A stretch of 51,542 bases of DNA, from the NCBI RefSeq assembly GCF_015207605.1, contig NZ_JADEWO010000048.1, positions 1 to 51,542 on the forward strand, in the 5' to 3' direction. The notes below the pieces were generated by a model. That model made no database searches. It saw only the letters and a program-made list of their open reading frames with translations, and was not told where the DNA came from. Numbering within the stretch: position 1 is the first letter of the stretch; each line of letters begins with the position of its first letter. A program made the translations under genes and the position numbers. This DNA comes from Oculatella sp. LEGE 06141 (GTDB lineage: Bacteria; Cyanobacteriota; Cyanobacteriia; Elainellales; Elainellaceae). Positions 8,047 through 17,299 of the stretch are shown one piece after another.

Positions 8047-8126
8047 CACAGATCATGGTGATCACAGATCATGGTGATCACAGATCATGGTGGTTACAGA
8101 TCATGGTGGTTACAGATCATGGTTGA
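8047..8126. repeat. Five tandem copies of a 16-bp repeat
   Basis: The unit CACAGATCATGGTGAT is repeated at 8047, 8063, 8079, 8095 and 8111, with copies 3-5 drifting to TGGT/TTGA ends. Each unit contains GATC. Short tandem arrays of this kind are common in cyanobacterial intergenic DNA and probably arise by slippage. It lies about 180 bp upstream of the conserved cmpA control region. The small frame reading through it (8087-8317) is not taken as a gene. Confidence 0.85.
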
Positions 8127-8306
8127 TAGTTAGCAGAAGACGTGCCACTCAGTTGTTTGAGTCACATCATGGTTACGTTGTGGCGATCGAGATGTCGTTT
8201 CAGCTCATCCTATCAATTCTCCAGCCACCAGATTCATCGATCCTGGGAAGAGTGTGTGAACTGCAAAAAAGCGGTTGCTCTCTTGCTGGGGGCGATCGCT
8301 TTCACA

Positions 8307-8437
8307 AGAAACGATAAGTAAAATTTTACCTCCAGCACAGTAACTCCTATAGCCAAACTGATTGATTTTTCAGGGGTGTACCGCTAAAGTGCTTTTATGA
8401 TAGATTTTTGTCTATTGATAATTGCTTATTGATAGAC
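8307..8437 (+). promoter_or_regulatory. cmpA control region; two-part element shared with ndhF3
   Basis: Block 1 is AGAAACGATAAGTAAA followed by TTTACCT; it includes the palindrome GTAAAATTTTAC (8318-8329). Block 2 starts with CGCTAAAG (8382) and contains TTTTATGATAGATTTTT, with a good -10 hexamer TATGAT at 8396-8401 overlapping an imperfect inverted repeat GATAGA/TCTATT. Both blocks recur before ndhF3 (15047-15145). No TTGACA lies at -35, as expected for an activator-dependent promoter. The genes it controls are known in other cyanobacteria to be governed by LysR-type regulators (CmpR, NdhR/CcmR), so these are candidate sites for such a protein; no regulator gene is in the window. Confidence 0.65.
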
Positions 8438-8657
8438 TTTTGTCGATGGTTTGATTGGTTGCAAATCTCGTTTGCTTTTTCTAAGGATGGAGCGTTAACG
8501 TCTTGTTCGTTTGTATTCCCCTGAACGGCGCTTGCTAGTTCTGTTTCATAAGCGAGGACTTCTACTCTCAAGCCGCCAGACGCTCTTATCTTCATCAACT
8601 TAATACTGCACGTTCGTGCTCTAATTGCAGCCCTCATTAGGATTGTTAGGAGGTTTC

Positions 8658-10022
8658 ATGTCTACTTTTTCTAACGTTTCTCGCCGGAGATTTCTTCTCA
8701 CTGCTGGTGCATCTGCTGCCGGGTCTATATTTCTCAAAGGCTGCTTGGGCAACCCACCCAGCATGACCACAACCTCAACGGCAGAGGTGGCTAATGCTGC
8801 TGCCGTTGATATTAGCCCAGAACAAATGCCAGAAACGCCAACCGCCAAGTTAGGGTATATCCCGATTGTGGAGTCGGCACCTTTGGTAATTGCGAAAGAA
8901 AAAGGCTTCTTTGCCAAGTACGGCATGACCAATGTTGAGGTTTCAAAGCAAGCTAACTGGGCATCTGCGCGAGATAACGTCACCATTGGTTCTCAAGGGG
9001 GTGGCATTGATGGGGGGCAATGGCAGATGCCGATGCCGCATCTTCTCACTGAGGGAATTATCACGAACGGACAGAAAATTCCCATGTATGTCTTGGCGCA
9101 GTTAAATACGCAGGGAAATGGGATTGCGATCGCCGGTACTCACAAAGGAAAAGGACTCCAGTTAGATATTTCCAATGCCGCTGATTACATCAAAGGGTTT
9201 CAGAGCAGCCAGGGACGTAAGTTTAAGGCCGCACATACGTTTCCCAATGTAAATCAAGATTTCTGGATTCGCTATTGGTTTGCAGCAGGCGGTGTTAACC
9301 CCGATACCGATATCGACTTGCTAGCCGTACCACCCGCAGAAACCGTGCAAGGAATGCGTAACGGCAGCATGGATGCTTTTAGCACAGGTGATCCCTGGCC
9401 CTACCGCATCGTTACCGATGGGATTGGTCACATGGCGGCACTCACGCACCAGATGTGGAAATTCCATCCCGAAGAATATTTAGCCATCCGTGCTGATTGG
9501 GTAGACCAAAATCCCAAGGCGACGAAAGCGCTCTTAAAGGGACTCATGGAAGCACAGCAGTGGTGCGATCGCCCCGAAAACCGGGCAGAGTTGGTGCAGA
9601 TTTGTGCCGGACGCAACTACTTCAATATCCCTACAGACGTTCTAACCCCACCCTACGAAGGTAAGTACGAGATGGGGGATGGTAATCAAGCGGTCAATGA
9701 CATTAAAGCAGGGCCTCTGTATTGGAAAGATGATATCGGTAGCGTCTCCTATCCCTACAAGAGTCATGATCTGTGGTTCTTGACCGAATCGATGCGCTGG
9801 GGATTCCACCGCGATCGCCTCACTGATTTTGACGTAGCCAGAAAGATCATTGATGCGGTTAACCGTGAGGATTTGTGGCGAGAAGCCGCGAAGGAAGCCG
9901 GATTTGATGCCGACATTCCCGAAAGTACCTCTCGCGGGGTCGAGACGTTTTTTGACGGCAAAACGTTTGATCCAGAAAATCCAGACGCTTATATCAACAG
10001 CCTTGAGATTAAAACCGTTTAG
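8658..10022 (+). CDS. cmpA: Bicarbonate-binding lipoprotein of the BCT1 ABC transporter
   Basis: 454-aa substrate-binding protein of the NrtA/CmpA family. The N-terminus has a twin-Arg stretch (SRRRF) and a lipobox LKGC (C29), so it is exported and lipid-anchored at the plasma membrane. ATG 8658 is chosen over an upstream in-frame start because TTAGGAGG precedes it. The solute domain starts with [20 protein letters not shown]. Nitrate-binding NrtA has a Lys (K269) contacting nitrate; CmpA has Glu there. The aligned stretch here is HPEEYLAIR with E273, favouring bicarbonate. The next genes encode permease and ATPases, and NDH-1MS follows, which also supports carbon rather than nitrate uptake. 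The shared upstream element suggests induction by low CO2. Confidence 0.9.
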   Translation: MSTFSNVSRRRFLLTAGASAAGSIFLKGCLGNPPSMTTTSTAEVANAAAVDISPEQMPETPTAKLGYIPIVESAPLVIAKEKGFFAKYGMTNVEVSKQANWASARDNVTIGSQGGGIDGGQWQMPMPHLLTEGIITNGQKIPMYVLAQLNTQGNGIAIAGTHKGKGLQLDISNAADYIKGFQSSQGRKFKAAHTFPNVNQDFWIRYWFAAGGVNPDTDIDLLAVPPAETVQGMRNGSMDAFSTGDPWPYRIVTDGIGHMAALTHQMWKFHPEEYLAIRADWVDQNPKATKALLKGLMEAQQWCDRPENRAELVQICAGRNYFNIPTDVLTPPYEGKYEMGDGNQAVNDIKAGPLYWKDDIGSVSYPYKSHDLWFLTESMRWGFHRDRLTDFDVARKIIDAVNREDLWREAAKEAGFDADIPESTSRGVETFFDGKTFDPENPDAYINSLEIKTV

Positions 10023-10194
10023 TCGAGATAGGGGCGGGTTTGGCACAGAGGCTTTGCAATCCCGCAGATTCAAAACTCGCTCCTATAGAAGTGTTTGCCT
10101 CCACAACAGTAACAGGTAGACGTATTACGAACCTGTGAAGTCGAACAAGCCAACTTTCACTTAACGTATCCAATTCACACCATAGGGAGAAAAC

Positions 10195-11040
10195 ATGACT
10201 GTCAACACTGTCCGCAATGCAGGAGCAAATCCACTAGGACTGCTCAGCAATTTCTGGAGAAAGCAAGCGCCTAATATCATTCCTCCTGTTCTAGGAGTTT
10301 TAGGATTTCTGACGATATGGCAAATCTGTTCCAGTTCTGGATTAACCAGACTACCTGGCCCTTTAAGTGTCGTCACAGATGAACGGACGCGGACACTGCT
10401 GATGTATCCGTTTTACGACCTGGGAGGTTTAGACAAAGGCTTGTTTTGGCAAACCTTGGCCAGTTTAGGGCGGGTTGCCCAGGGTTATTCTCTGGCCGCA
10501 TTAGTGGGCATTAGCGTGGGGATTCTGGTTGGCACACAGCCATTGGTCAACAAGGCGTTAGATCCGCTGTTTCAATTTCTGCGAATGGTTGCGCCCCTGG
10601 CGTGGGTGCCGATCGCACTGGTCGCTTTACAACAAAACCAACCGGCTGCCATTTTCGTGATTTTTGTCACGTCGGTCTGGCCTATCCTGATCAACACCGC
10701 AGAAGGTGTGAGACAAATCCCAGATGATTACAACAACGTTGCCAAGGTTCTGCAACTGTCGCGCAAAGAGTATTACCTCAACATTCTGCTTCCTGCCGCA
10801 CTGCCCTACATCTTTACAGGCTTGAGGATTGCGATCGGACTGGCCTGGTTAGCGATTATTGCCGCAGAAATTGTGATGTCGGGAATTGTGGGAATCGGCT
10901 TTTTTATCTGGGATGCGTATCAGCAAAACTATGTTAGCGAAATTATCTTAGCGGTTGCCTACATCGGTGCCGTAGGCTTGTTACTCGATCGGGCAATGGC
11001 GTATTTGCAGAAGGTCATTGCTCCAACGGAACAGAAGTAG
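10195..11040 (+). CDS. cmpB: BCT1 bicarbonate ABC transporter permease
   Basis: 281-aa inner-membrane permease of the NrtB/CmpB (SsuC/TauC-like) family. About six helices and the cytoplasmic EAA loop (NVAKVLQLSRKEYYLNILLP with the following PAALPYIFTGLRIAIG) that docks on the ATPases are visible. ATG 10195 follows GGGAGAAAAC. It lies 172 bp after cmpA and 73 bp before cmpC on the same strand. Substrate assignment follows from CmpA and context. Confidence 0.88.
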   Translation: MTVNTVRNAGANPLGLLSNFWRKQAPNIIPPVLGVLGFLTIWQICSSSGLTRLPGPLSVVTDERTRTLLMYPFYDLGGLDKGLFWQTLASLGRVAQGYSLAALVGISVGILVGTQPLVNKALDPLFQFLRMVAPLAWVPIALVALQQNQPAAIFVIFVTSVWPILINTAEGVRQIPDDYNNVAKVLQLSRKEYYLNILLPAALPYIFTGLRIAIGLAWLAIIAAEIVMSGIVGIGFFIWDAYQQNYVSEIILAVAYIGAVGLLLDRAMAYLQKVIAPTEQK

Positions 11041-11113
11041 CCAGCGGTGAAGTGGCTGATTACTGTCTTAACAAACTTACGATCAATGACCAATTAAGGA
11101 GGACTAGAAACCG

Positions 11114-13120
11114 ATGAGTATTTTTGTTGCCGTTGACCAAGTGGATAAAATCTTCCCGCTAACGGGTGGGGGTGAATATGTTGCCCTCAAAGGAATTGAC
11201 CTCAAGATCAAGAAAGGAGAGTTTGTCTCGTTTATCGGTCACTCTGGCTGCGGTAAATCCACATTGCTCAACATGATTGCTGGTTTATCCGTACCCAGCG
11301 GAGGCATTGTCACTCTCGAAGGGCAACGCATTAAGCAACCGGGGCCAGACCGGATGGTCGTTTTTCAAAATTACTCCCTCCTGCCCTGGCGAACCGTTCG
11401 GGAAAACATTGCCCTGGCCGTGAATTCTGTGATGAAGGATTTACCCAAAGCAGAGCGCAAATCAATTGTTGATTATCATATCGATTTGGTCGGATTGCGC
11501 CCCCATGCAGATAAACCTCCCGCCATGTTATCGGGTGGACAAAAACAGCGGGTGGCGATCGCCCGGGCGTTAGCTATTCGTCCCAAATTATTGCTGCTGG
11601 ACGAACCCTTTGGAGCACTTGATGCGTTGACCAGGGGGAATCTGCAAGAGCAGTTGATGAAAATTTGCGAGGAAAACAACGTGACGGCAATCATGGTGAC
11701 CCATGATGTAGATGAGGCTGTGCTGCTGTCCGATCGCATTGTCATGCTCACCAATGGGCCAGGTTCTCAAATCGGTCAGATTTTGGAAGTAGATATTCCC
11801 CGTCCTCGCAAACGCATGGAAGTGGTGGAACATCCCAGCTACTACAGCTTGCGAAGTGAGATAATTTACTTCCTCAACCAGCAGAAGCGAATTAAGAAAC
11901 TGCGGGCAAAGAAGACCGCCGTGATTGCTCGTCACGGGTTAGAAAAGGTTAACCTGGAGCTTGGCTTTGTTCCCCTGACGGCTTGTGCGCCCCTCGCCGT
12001 TGCCAAAGAAAAAGGGTTATTCCAAAAACACGGTTTGGATGAAGTGAACCTCGTGCGCGAAACCAGTTGGCGCGGCATTGTGGATGGGATTGCTGGCGGT
12101 TATCTAGATGCGGCACAAATGCCGTCGGGGATGCCCCTCTGGCTAACGTTGGGAGGCCATCAAAACAAATTCTTGCCTGTGGTCAGTGCGATGACCATGA
12201 CTCGCAACGGTAATGCAATTACTTTAGATAAGCGCTTCTATGACCAGGGAATCCATACCTTGGACGATTTTAAGAGGATGTTGCTTGGTTCCCCAAACCG
12301 TCAGCATCGCATGGGGCTAGTGCATCCGTCTTCCATGCATAATCTGCTCCTGCGGTATTGGTTAGCGGCTGGAGGCATTGACCCCGATCATGATCTGTCT
12401 CTGCAAAGTATCCCTCCCGCGCAGATGATTGTCGATTTACAAAAAGGAACCATTGATGGCTTCTGTGTGGGGGAACCCTGGAATACACGGGCTGCAATGG
12501 AAGGCGTTGGCTTTACGGTTGCAACCGATCTGGAACTTTGGCCGGGACATCCTGGAAAAGTGTTAGGAGTGCGCGAAGATTGGGCAAATGCTTATCCCAA
12601 CACCCACATTGCCCTGGTGAAAGCGTTACTCGAAGCGGGGCAATATTGTGCCGATCCGGCCAATGAACAAGAGGTGCGTCAAATCATTGCTCAGCGGGAG
12701 TACCTGAGCACAGATATGGCCTATATCCATCTGGGAAGCTCTAGCGAACCTATTTGTAGCCTCGACCAACCCATGCGTGAGTTTGCCCATCACCTGTTCT
12801 TTGGGGATGGTGTGAACCGTCCCAGCCGCACAGAACATCTGTGGCACATGACGCAATTAGCCCGTTGGGGGCATACACCCTTTCCCAGAAATTGGGTCGA
12901 AATCATGGAGCGAGTCTGTCGCGTCAGTGTGTTTAGCACGGCTGCACGTGAATTGGGTGTGCTGGACGTGAAATATACCAGCGGTTCAATTCAAATGTTT
13001 GATGGCACCGTATTTACTGCCGATGACCCAATTAGCTACCTCAACCGTTTGAACATTAAACGCGATTTTAGCATTGCAGAGGTTGTTCTTGATGCTCCTC
13101 GTTTGGCGATCGCTGCTTAG
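11114..13120 (+). CDS. cmpC: BCT1 ATPase with C-terminal CmpA-like regulatory domain
   Basis: 668 aa, a fusion typical of NrtC/CmpC. Residues 1-260 are an ABC ATPase with Walker A GHSGCGKST, signature LSGGQKQR and Walker B LLLLDEPFGALDA. After a linker, residues about 280-660 repeat the solute-binding fold (NLELGFVPLTACAPLAVAKE parallels the start of mature CmpA) but without export signal, so it stays in the cytoplasm, where it is thought to sense substrate and restrain transport. AAGGAGGAC precedes ATG 11114. It works as a heterodimer with CmpD on the CmpB permease. Confidence 0.9.
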   Translation: MSIFVAVDQVDKIFPLTGGGEYVALKGIDLKIKKGEFVSFIGHSGCGKSTLLNMIAGLSVPSGGIVTLEGQRIKQPGPDRMVVFQNYSLLPWRTVRENIALAVNSVMKDLPKAERKSIVDYHIDLVGLRPHADKPPAMLSGGQKQRVAIARALAIRPKLLLLDEPFGALDALTRGNLQEQLMKICEENNVTAIMVTHDVDEAVLLSDRIVMLTNGPGSQIGQILEVDIPRPRKRMEVVEHPSYYSLRSEIIYFLNQQKRIKKLRAKKTAVIARHGLEKVNLELGFVPLTACAPLAVAKEKGLFQKHGLDEVNLVRETSWRGIVDGIAGGYLDAAQMPSGMPLWLTLGGHQNKFLPVVSAMTMTRNGNAITLDKRFYDQGIHTLDDFKRMLLGSPNRQHRMGLVHPSSMHNLLLRYWLAAGGIDPDHDLSLQSIPPAQMIVDLQKGTIDGFCVGEPWNTRAAMEGVGFTVATDLELWPGHPGKVLGVREDWANAYPNTHIALVKALLEAGQYCADPANEQEVRQIIAQREYLSTDMAYIHLGSSSEPICSLDQPMREFAHHLFFGDGVNRPSRTEHLWHMTQLARWGHTPFPRNWVEIMERVCRVSVFSTAARELGVLDVKYTSGSIQMFDGTVFTADDPISYLNRLNIKRDFSIAEVVLDAPRLAIAA

Positions 13121-13190
13121 TAGAGGATCGGGGAGATAGGGAGGGTCAACTCGTTTCTTCCTCATTTCCCTCATTCTCCTCTAGTTTCCA

Positions 13191-14084
13191 ATGATCTTGT
13201 CCTACACTCATACTGAAACAAAACCAATGCTCAACCGTCCTCTCAATTTTGCTGCTACCCAACCTGCCCTACCGTCCTTAAAGACCGCCACCAAACGCAG
13301 TTCTTTCCTGACTATTGAAGGAGTTTCCAAGGTTTATCCAACCCGTAAGGGGCCGTACACTGTACTTCAAGACGTTAACCTGACCGTAGATCAAGGCGAG
13401 TTTATTTGTGTGATTGGTCACTCTGGTTGTGGTAAATCTACCCTGCTGAATATGGTGTCGGGTTTTGCCAATCCCAGCAGTGGGGATGTGTTATTGCAAG
13501 GCCAGCGCATTACCAAGCCAGGGCCTGATCGAATGGTGGTGTTCCAAAACTATGCTCTGCTGCCCTGGCGAACGGCGTTTGAAAATGTTTACCTGGCGGT
13601 TAACGCAGTCCATCCTCATAAGTCTCAGGCTGAAAAAAGAGCGATCGTACGAGACCACCTGGCAATGGTAGGATTATCAGAGGCCGCCGACAAAAAGCCA
13701 CCCCAACTCTCTGGTGGAATGCGTCAGCGGGTTTCGATCGCACGGGCGTTAGCCATTCGGCCTCAAGTATTGATTTTAGACGAACCCTTTGGTGCCCTGG
13801 ATGCCATCACCAAAGAAGAGTTGCAGGAAGAGTTGCTAAAAATTTGGAACGAGCATCGCTGTACCGTCTTGATGATTACCCATGATATTGATGAAGCCCT
13901 GTTTTTATCCGACCGATTAGTTATGATGACCAATGGCCCGGCGGCAACCATTGGCGAAGTCATGGAAATTCCCTTCCCACGTCCGCGCGATCGCGCTTTG
14001 ATCATGGAAGATCCACACTATTACACGTTGCGGAACCAGGCTCTAGACTTCCTCTACCATCGCTTTGCCCACGATGACGAATAA
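13191..14084 (+). CDS. cmpD: BCT1 ATPase subunit
   Basis: 297-aa single-domain ABC ATPase, the partner of CmpC. Walker A GHSGCGKST, signature LSGGMRQRVSIARAL, Walker B VLILDEPFGALDA and the switch His in ITHDIDEA are intact. The annotated start (13191) has no good ribosome-binding site; ATG 13227 (MLNRPLNF) is an alternative that removes 12 residues. The next gene overlaps its last 20 bp in another frame, so the downstream unknown protein is likely co-translated with the transporter. Confidence 0.9.
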   Translation: MILSYTHTETKPMLNRPLNFAATQPALPSLKTATKRSSFLTIEGVSKVYPTRKGPYTVLQDVNLTVDQGEFICVIGHSGCGKSTLLNMVSGFANPSSGDVLLQGQRITKPGPDRMVVFQNYALLPWRTAFENVYLAVNAVHPHKSQAEKRAIVRDHLAMVGLSEAADKKPPQLSGGMRQRVSIARALAIRPQVLILDEPFGALDAITKEELQEELLKIWNEHRCTVLMITHDIDEALFLSDRLVMMTNGPAATIGEVMEIPFPRPRDRALIMEDPHYYTLRNQALDFLYHRFAHDDE

Positions 14085-14943
14085 TTCGCCATTCCAAAAT
14101 TGGTTTCATAACCGAACGGCTGTATTGGCAACAATGCACCAGAAGGAACGAGTCATTGCTCCCATCCTAGAAGCCAAGCTTGGGGTACAACTCATGATGC
14201 CCCAAGGGTTAAATACCGATGAGTTTGGCACCTTCACCCGCGAGATCAACCGTCCTGGTGATCAACTCCATACGGCCAGACTCAAAGCTGAAAAAGCAAT
14301 GACATTAACAGGGACAACACTCGCGATCGCCAGTGAAGGGAGTTTTGGCCCTCACCCGGCTGTTCCCTGGCTGGCCTGCGATCGCGAAATTGTGCTCTTG
14401 AGCGATCGCCACCATGACTTAGAAATAGTGGGCGAAGCTCTTTCGACAGAAACAAATTATTGCCATCAGCAAGTCACCTGTCTTGAGGACGCGATCGCAT
14501 TTGCTCAGAAGGTGGGCTTCCCAACGCATGGTTTGGTCGCGATGTCCGATGCACAACCGATGCAGTCCTCTCAGGTCTTCAAAGGCATTACCAATGAGAT
14601 TCAACTGCGAGAAACAGTGACCGAGTTACTGCAAAAGTTTGGACAGGCTCATTTGGAAACGGACATGCGAGCCATGCACAACCCCACGCGAATGGATGTC
14701 ATTGCCCAAGCCACTCACGATCTAATTCAGCGGTTGAGCCAGTTCTGCCCGCAGTGTAGCTGGCCGGGATTTGCTCCAGTGGAACACAACGCTGGATTGC
14801 CCTGTGCCCTGTGCGGGTTTGCAACTGGCCTGCCTCTAACGGTGACCCACCGTTGCAAAAAGTGCAACTTCAGCCGCGTCACTTACTTTCCCGATGGTCA
14901 AACGTCAGCCGATCCGGCTCAGTGTTTGCGTTGCAATCCCTGA
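14065..14943 (+). CDS. Conserved protein with four CxxC zinc-ribbon motifs, linked to the cmp operon
   Basis: 292 aa, function unknown; it resembles a cyanobacterial family I remember as DUF6671 (not certain). The N-terminal about 200 residues are a soluble mixed fold with IASEGSFGPHPAVPWLACDREIVLL. The C-terminal part has C228-C231, C247-C250, C264-C267 and C287-C290, enough for two zinc ribbons. The start overlaps the end of cmpD by 20 bp, so it belongs to the transporter operon. The repeat-bearing ndhF3 promoter follows after about 100 bp. A role in bicarbonate-transporter control or assembly would fit its position, but nothing in the sequence shows it; there is no membrane segment and no carbonic-anhydrase active-site signature. 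Confidence 0.75.
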   Translation: MPTMTNNSPFQNWFHNRTAVLATMHQKERVIAPILEAKLGVQLMMPQGLNTDEFGTFTREINRPGDQLHTARLKAEKAMTLTGTTLAIASEGSFGPHPAVPWLACDREIVLLSDRHHDLEIVGEALSTETNYCHQQVTCLEDAIAFAQKVGFPTHGLVAMSDAQPMQSSQVFKGITNEIQLRETVTELLQKFGQAHLETDMRAMHNPTRMDVIAQATHDLIQRLSQFCPQCSWPGFAPVEHNAGLPCALCGFATGLPLTVTHRCKKCNFSRVTYFPDGQTSADPAQCLRCNP

Positions 14944-15046
14944 TGGTTAATAGTCCATCTTATTAGGGGTTCGGGGTTTGGCATGGGCTTGCCGATGCTG
15001 CAAGCAACCGTCCTTTTGCTGCTGTTGCGCCATTTTCGCTTGATCC

Positions 15047-15145
15047 AGAAACGATAAGTAAATCTTTACCTTCAACATAGAACTCTCTATTTGATCTTTT
15101 AGATCGGCATCGCTAAAGTAGTTTTATGATAGATTTTTATCTATC
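15047..15145 (+). promoter_or_regulatory. ndhF3 control region; same two-part element as before cmpA
   Basis: Block 1 repeats AGAAACGATAAGTAAA and contains GTAAATCTTTAC (15058-15069). Block 2 begins CGCTAAAG at 15111 and includes a -10-like TATGAT (15125-15130) overlapping a perfect inverted repeat GATAGAT/ATCTATC (15128-15134, 15139-15145; 4-T loop). Block spacing is 42 bp against 53 bp before cmpA, a difference of 11 bp, or about one DNA turn, so both blocks keep the same helical face. The promoter would give a leader of roughly 230 nt before ndhF3. A LysR-type activator or repressor is the likely ligand (inference from the known control of these genes). Confidence 0.65.
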
Positions 15146-15370
15146 AAAGATAGATAGCACATAGAATTTAACTAATACTTGAGCAGGCTATCTAGCTCGA
15201 TCGCTCTTTGGGGTGCGATGAATCAAATTTTAGTCATTGTCAATGGCTAAAACCGCTCAGTCAATCATTTTGAATGGTTGATCAGGCTTATGTTGACCCT
15301 AAAAGTTTTGTTAGCGAGCTAAGTTTGCGTATTACACATCGGTTCTCTTAAAGTCCTACAGGTAAACTGC

Positions 15371-17236
15371 ATGACCCAATCTCTGCTACACACCGTTTGG
15401 CTGATTCCTTGCTATGCGATCGCAGGTGCTATTGCGTCTGCCCTCTGGTCACCGGCGGTCATTCGTCGCACTGGGCCTCGTCCTGCGGGTTATATCAACC
15501 TGGGCATGACCCTTCTGGCCTTTGTTCATAGTCTGGCTGTCTTCCCAATGGTATGGCAGCACCCGGCTCAACACCTCTCTATATCGTGGTTACAGGTGGC
15601 AGGGTTAGATTTAACCCTCCCCCTGGAAATTTCTGCGGTGACTGTGGGTGCCAGTTTAGTGGTTACTGGCTTAAATTTGCTGGCGCAGGTCTATGCGATC
15701 GGCTATATGGAAATGGACTGGGGCTGGTCACGGTTTTTCGCACTTCTGGCACTATTTGAAGCGGGAATGTGTGGCCTCGTGTTCTGCAATTCCCTCTTTT
15801 TCAGTTATATCATTCTGGAAATTTTAACCCTGGGAACCTACTTGATGGTAGGCACCTGGTTTAACCAATCCCTGGTGGTGAGCGGTGCCCGTGATGCCTT
15901 TTTGACCAAACGGGTAGGCGATCTGTTCCTGCTGATGGGAGTGCTGGCAATTTACCCCCTGGCGGGTACCTGGGACTTCAATGAACTGGCGCAGTGGGCA
16001 GAAACCGTGACCGCCAACCCAGCACTGCGCGCTGCGATCGCTCCGGGAACCACCACTTTAGTTGGCTTGGCACTGTTGGCCGGCCCAATGGGAAAGTGCG
16101 CTCAGTTTCCGCTGCATCTGTGGCTGGATGAAGCTATGGAAGGCCCGGTTCCCAGTACCATTTTGCGAAACTCGGTGGTGGTGGCAACGGGTGCCTGGGT
16201 ATTGATTAAGCTGCAACCCGTGCTGGCACTGTCTCCAGTTGTGCTGACGGCAATGATTACGATCGGAGCCTTAACGGCGGTGGGTGGCACGCTAATTGCG
16301 ATCGCCCAAATCGATATTAAACGCTCCCTATCCTATTCGGTCAGTGCCTACATGGGGTTAGTTTTCATTGCAGTCGGCACTGGACAAACAGACGCGGCTT
16401 TGTTGCTCATCCTCAGCCATGCGCTGGCTCAGGGGCTGCTGGTAATGAGTACCGGGTCAATTGTGCTCAACAGCATCACTCAGGATCTTACCCAGTTAGG
16501 CGGTTTGTGGAGCCGTCGCCCCATTTCAGCGTTGTGCTGTTTGGGTGGTGTAGCGGGGTTGATTGGCTTACCTCCCCTGGGCGGCTTTTGGGCACTGCTG
16601 AAACTGGCAGATGGACTGTGGTCAACTCACCCCTGGTTGGTCGCAGTGCTGTTGCTGGTGAATGGGCTGACCGCATTTAGCATGGTGCGCGAGTTTGGGC
16701 TAATTTTTGCGGGTTCACCCCGACCAATGACCGAGCGATCGCCCGAAAACTTCTGGCTCATTACCCTACCAATGATGGTGCTTTTGGGCGTAACGCTGCA
16801 TTTGCCGTTGCTGTTGCAGAGCCTTTCGCTGCTACCCAGTTGGGCTATGCTCAACAAAGACATGGCCTTGCTCCTGGTCTGGTCGAGCCTGACAGGCGGT
16901 GGAATTGGAGCCGTTGTTTACGTTGGGCAAAGCATTCCTAAACCCATTCAACTGCCCTGGAAACGGCTTCAAACCCTTTTTGCCTACGACCTGTACACGC
17001 CTCAGCTTTACCGCTCCAGCATTGTGTTTTTTGTGGATTGGGCATCTCGCATCACCGACTGGTTCGATCGCCAGGTTATTGACGGAGCTGTGAATCTGGT
17101 TGGGTTCGTTTCGCTCTTTAGTGGGGAAGCGCTCAAGTACGGCAACTCTGGACAGGGTCAGTTTTACATCCTCACGATCACCATTGGGCTGGCAGCGATC
17201 GCCCTGAGTCTTGGTTGGTCATTTGTCTTGCACTGA
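15371..17236 (+). CDS. ndhF3: NDH-1MS proton-pumping subunit NdhF3
   Basis: 621-aa membrane subunit of the NuoL/ND5 family, about 15 hydrophobic helices. The conserved core includes FFSYIILEILTLGTYLMVG, the KRVGDLFLLMGVL segment and LPLHLWLDEAMEGPVP with its channel residues. Order and size match NdhF3, the distal subunit of the inducible high-affinity CO2-uptake form of NDH-1 in thylakoids. ndhD3, cupA and cupS follow immediately, the standard NDH-1MS operon. The start ATG 15371 follows GTAAACTGC without a strong Shine-Dalgarno. Expression is probably set by the element at 15047-15145. Confidence 0.92.
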   Translation: MTQSLLHTVWLIPCYAIAGAIASALWSPAVIRRTGPRPAGYINLGMTLLAFVHSLAVFPMVWQHPAQHLSISWLQVAGLDLTLPLEISAVTVGASLVVTGLNLLAQVYAIGYMEMDWGWSRFFALLALFEAGMCGLVFCNSLFFSYIILEILTLGTYLMVGTWFNQSLVVSGARDAFLTKRVGDLFLLMGVLAIYPLAGTWDFNELAQWAETVTANPALRAAIAPGTTTLVGLALLAGPMGKCAQFPLHLWLDEAMEGPVPSTILRNSVVVATGAWVLIKLQPVLALSPVVLTAMITIGALTAVGGTLIAIAQIDIKRSLSYSVSAYMGLVFIAVGTGQTDAALLLILSHALAQGLLVMSTGSIVLNSITQDLTQLGGLWSRRPISALCCLGGVAGLIGLPPLGGFWALLKLADGLWSTHPWLVAVLLLVNGLTAFSMVREFGLIFAGSPRPMTERSPENFWLITLPMMVLLGVTLHLPLLLQSLSLLPSWAMLNKDMALLLVWSSLTGGGIGAVVYVGQSIPKPIQLPWKRLQTLFAYDLYTPQLYRSSIVFFVDWASRITDWFDRQVIDGAVNLVGFVSLFSGEALKYGNSGQGQFYILTITIGLAAIALSLGWSFVLH

Positions 17237-17299
17237 TGTAAACCACCGAACGTCCTTCTTCCTCCGTCCTATTCCCTACTCATTACTCACTCGAAGATA

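Noticed and set aside
8047-8126. CRISPR array
   Set aside because: The units are contiguous 16-mers with no unique spacers and no cas genes nearby.
8087-8317. 76-codon frame through the 16-bp repeats
   Set aside because: It is produced by the repeat array and has no start signal or similarity.
8658-13120. Nitrate transporter NrtABCD instead of CmpABCD
   Set aside because: Glu replaces the nitrate-contacting Lys in the binding protein and the neighbours are CO2-uptake genes; no nitrate or nitrite reductase is nearby. A measured substrate would still be needed.
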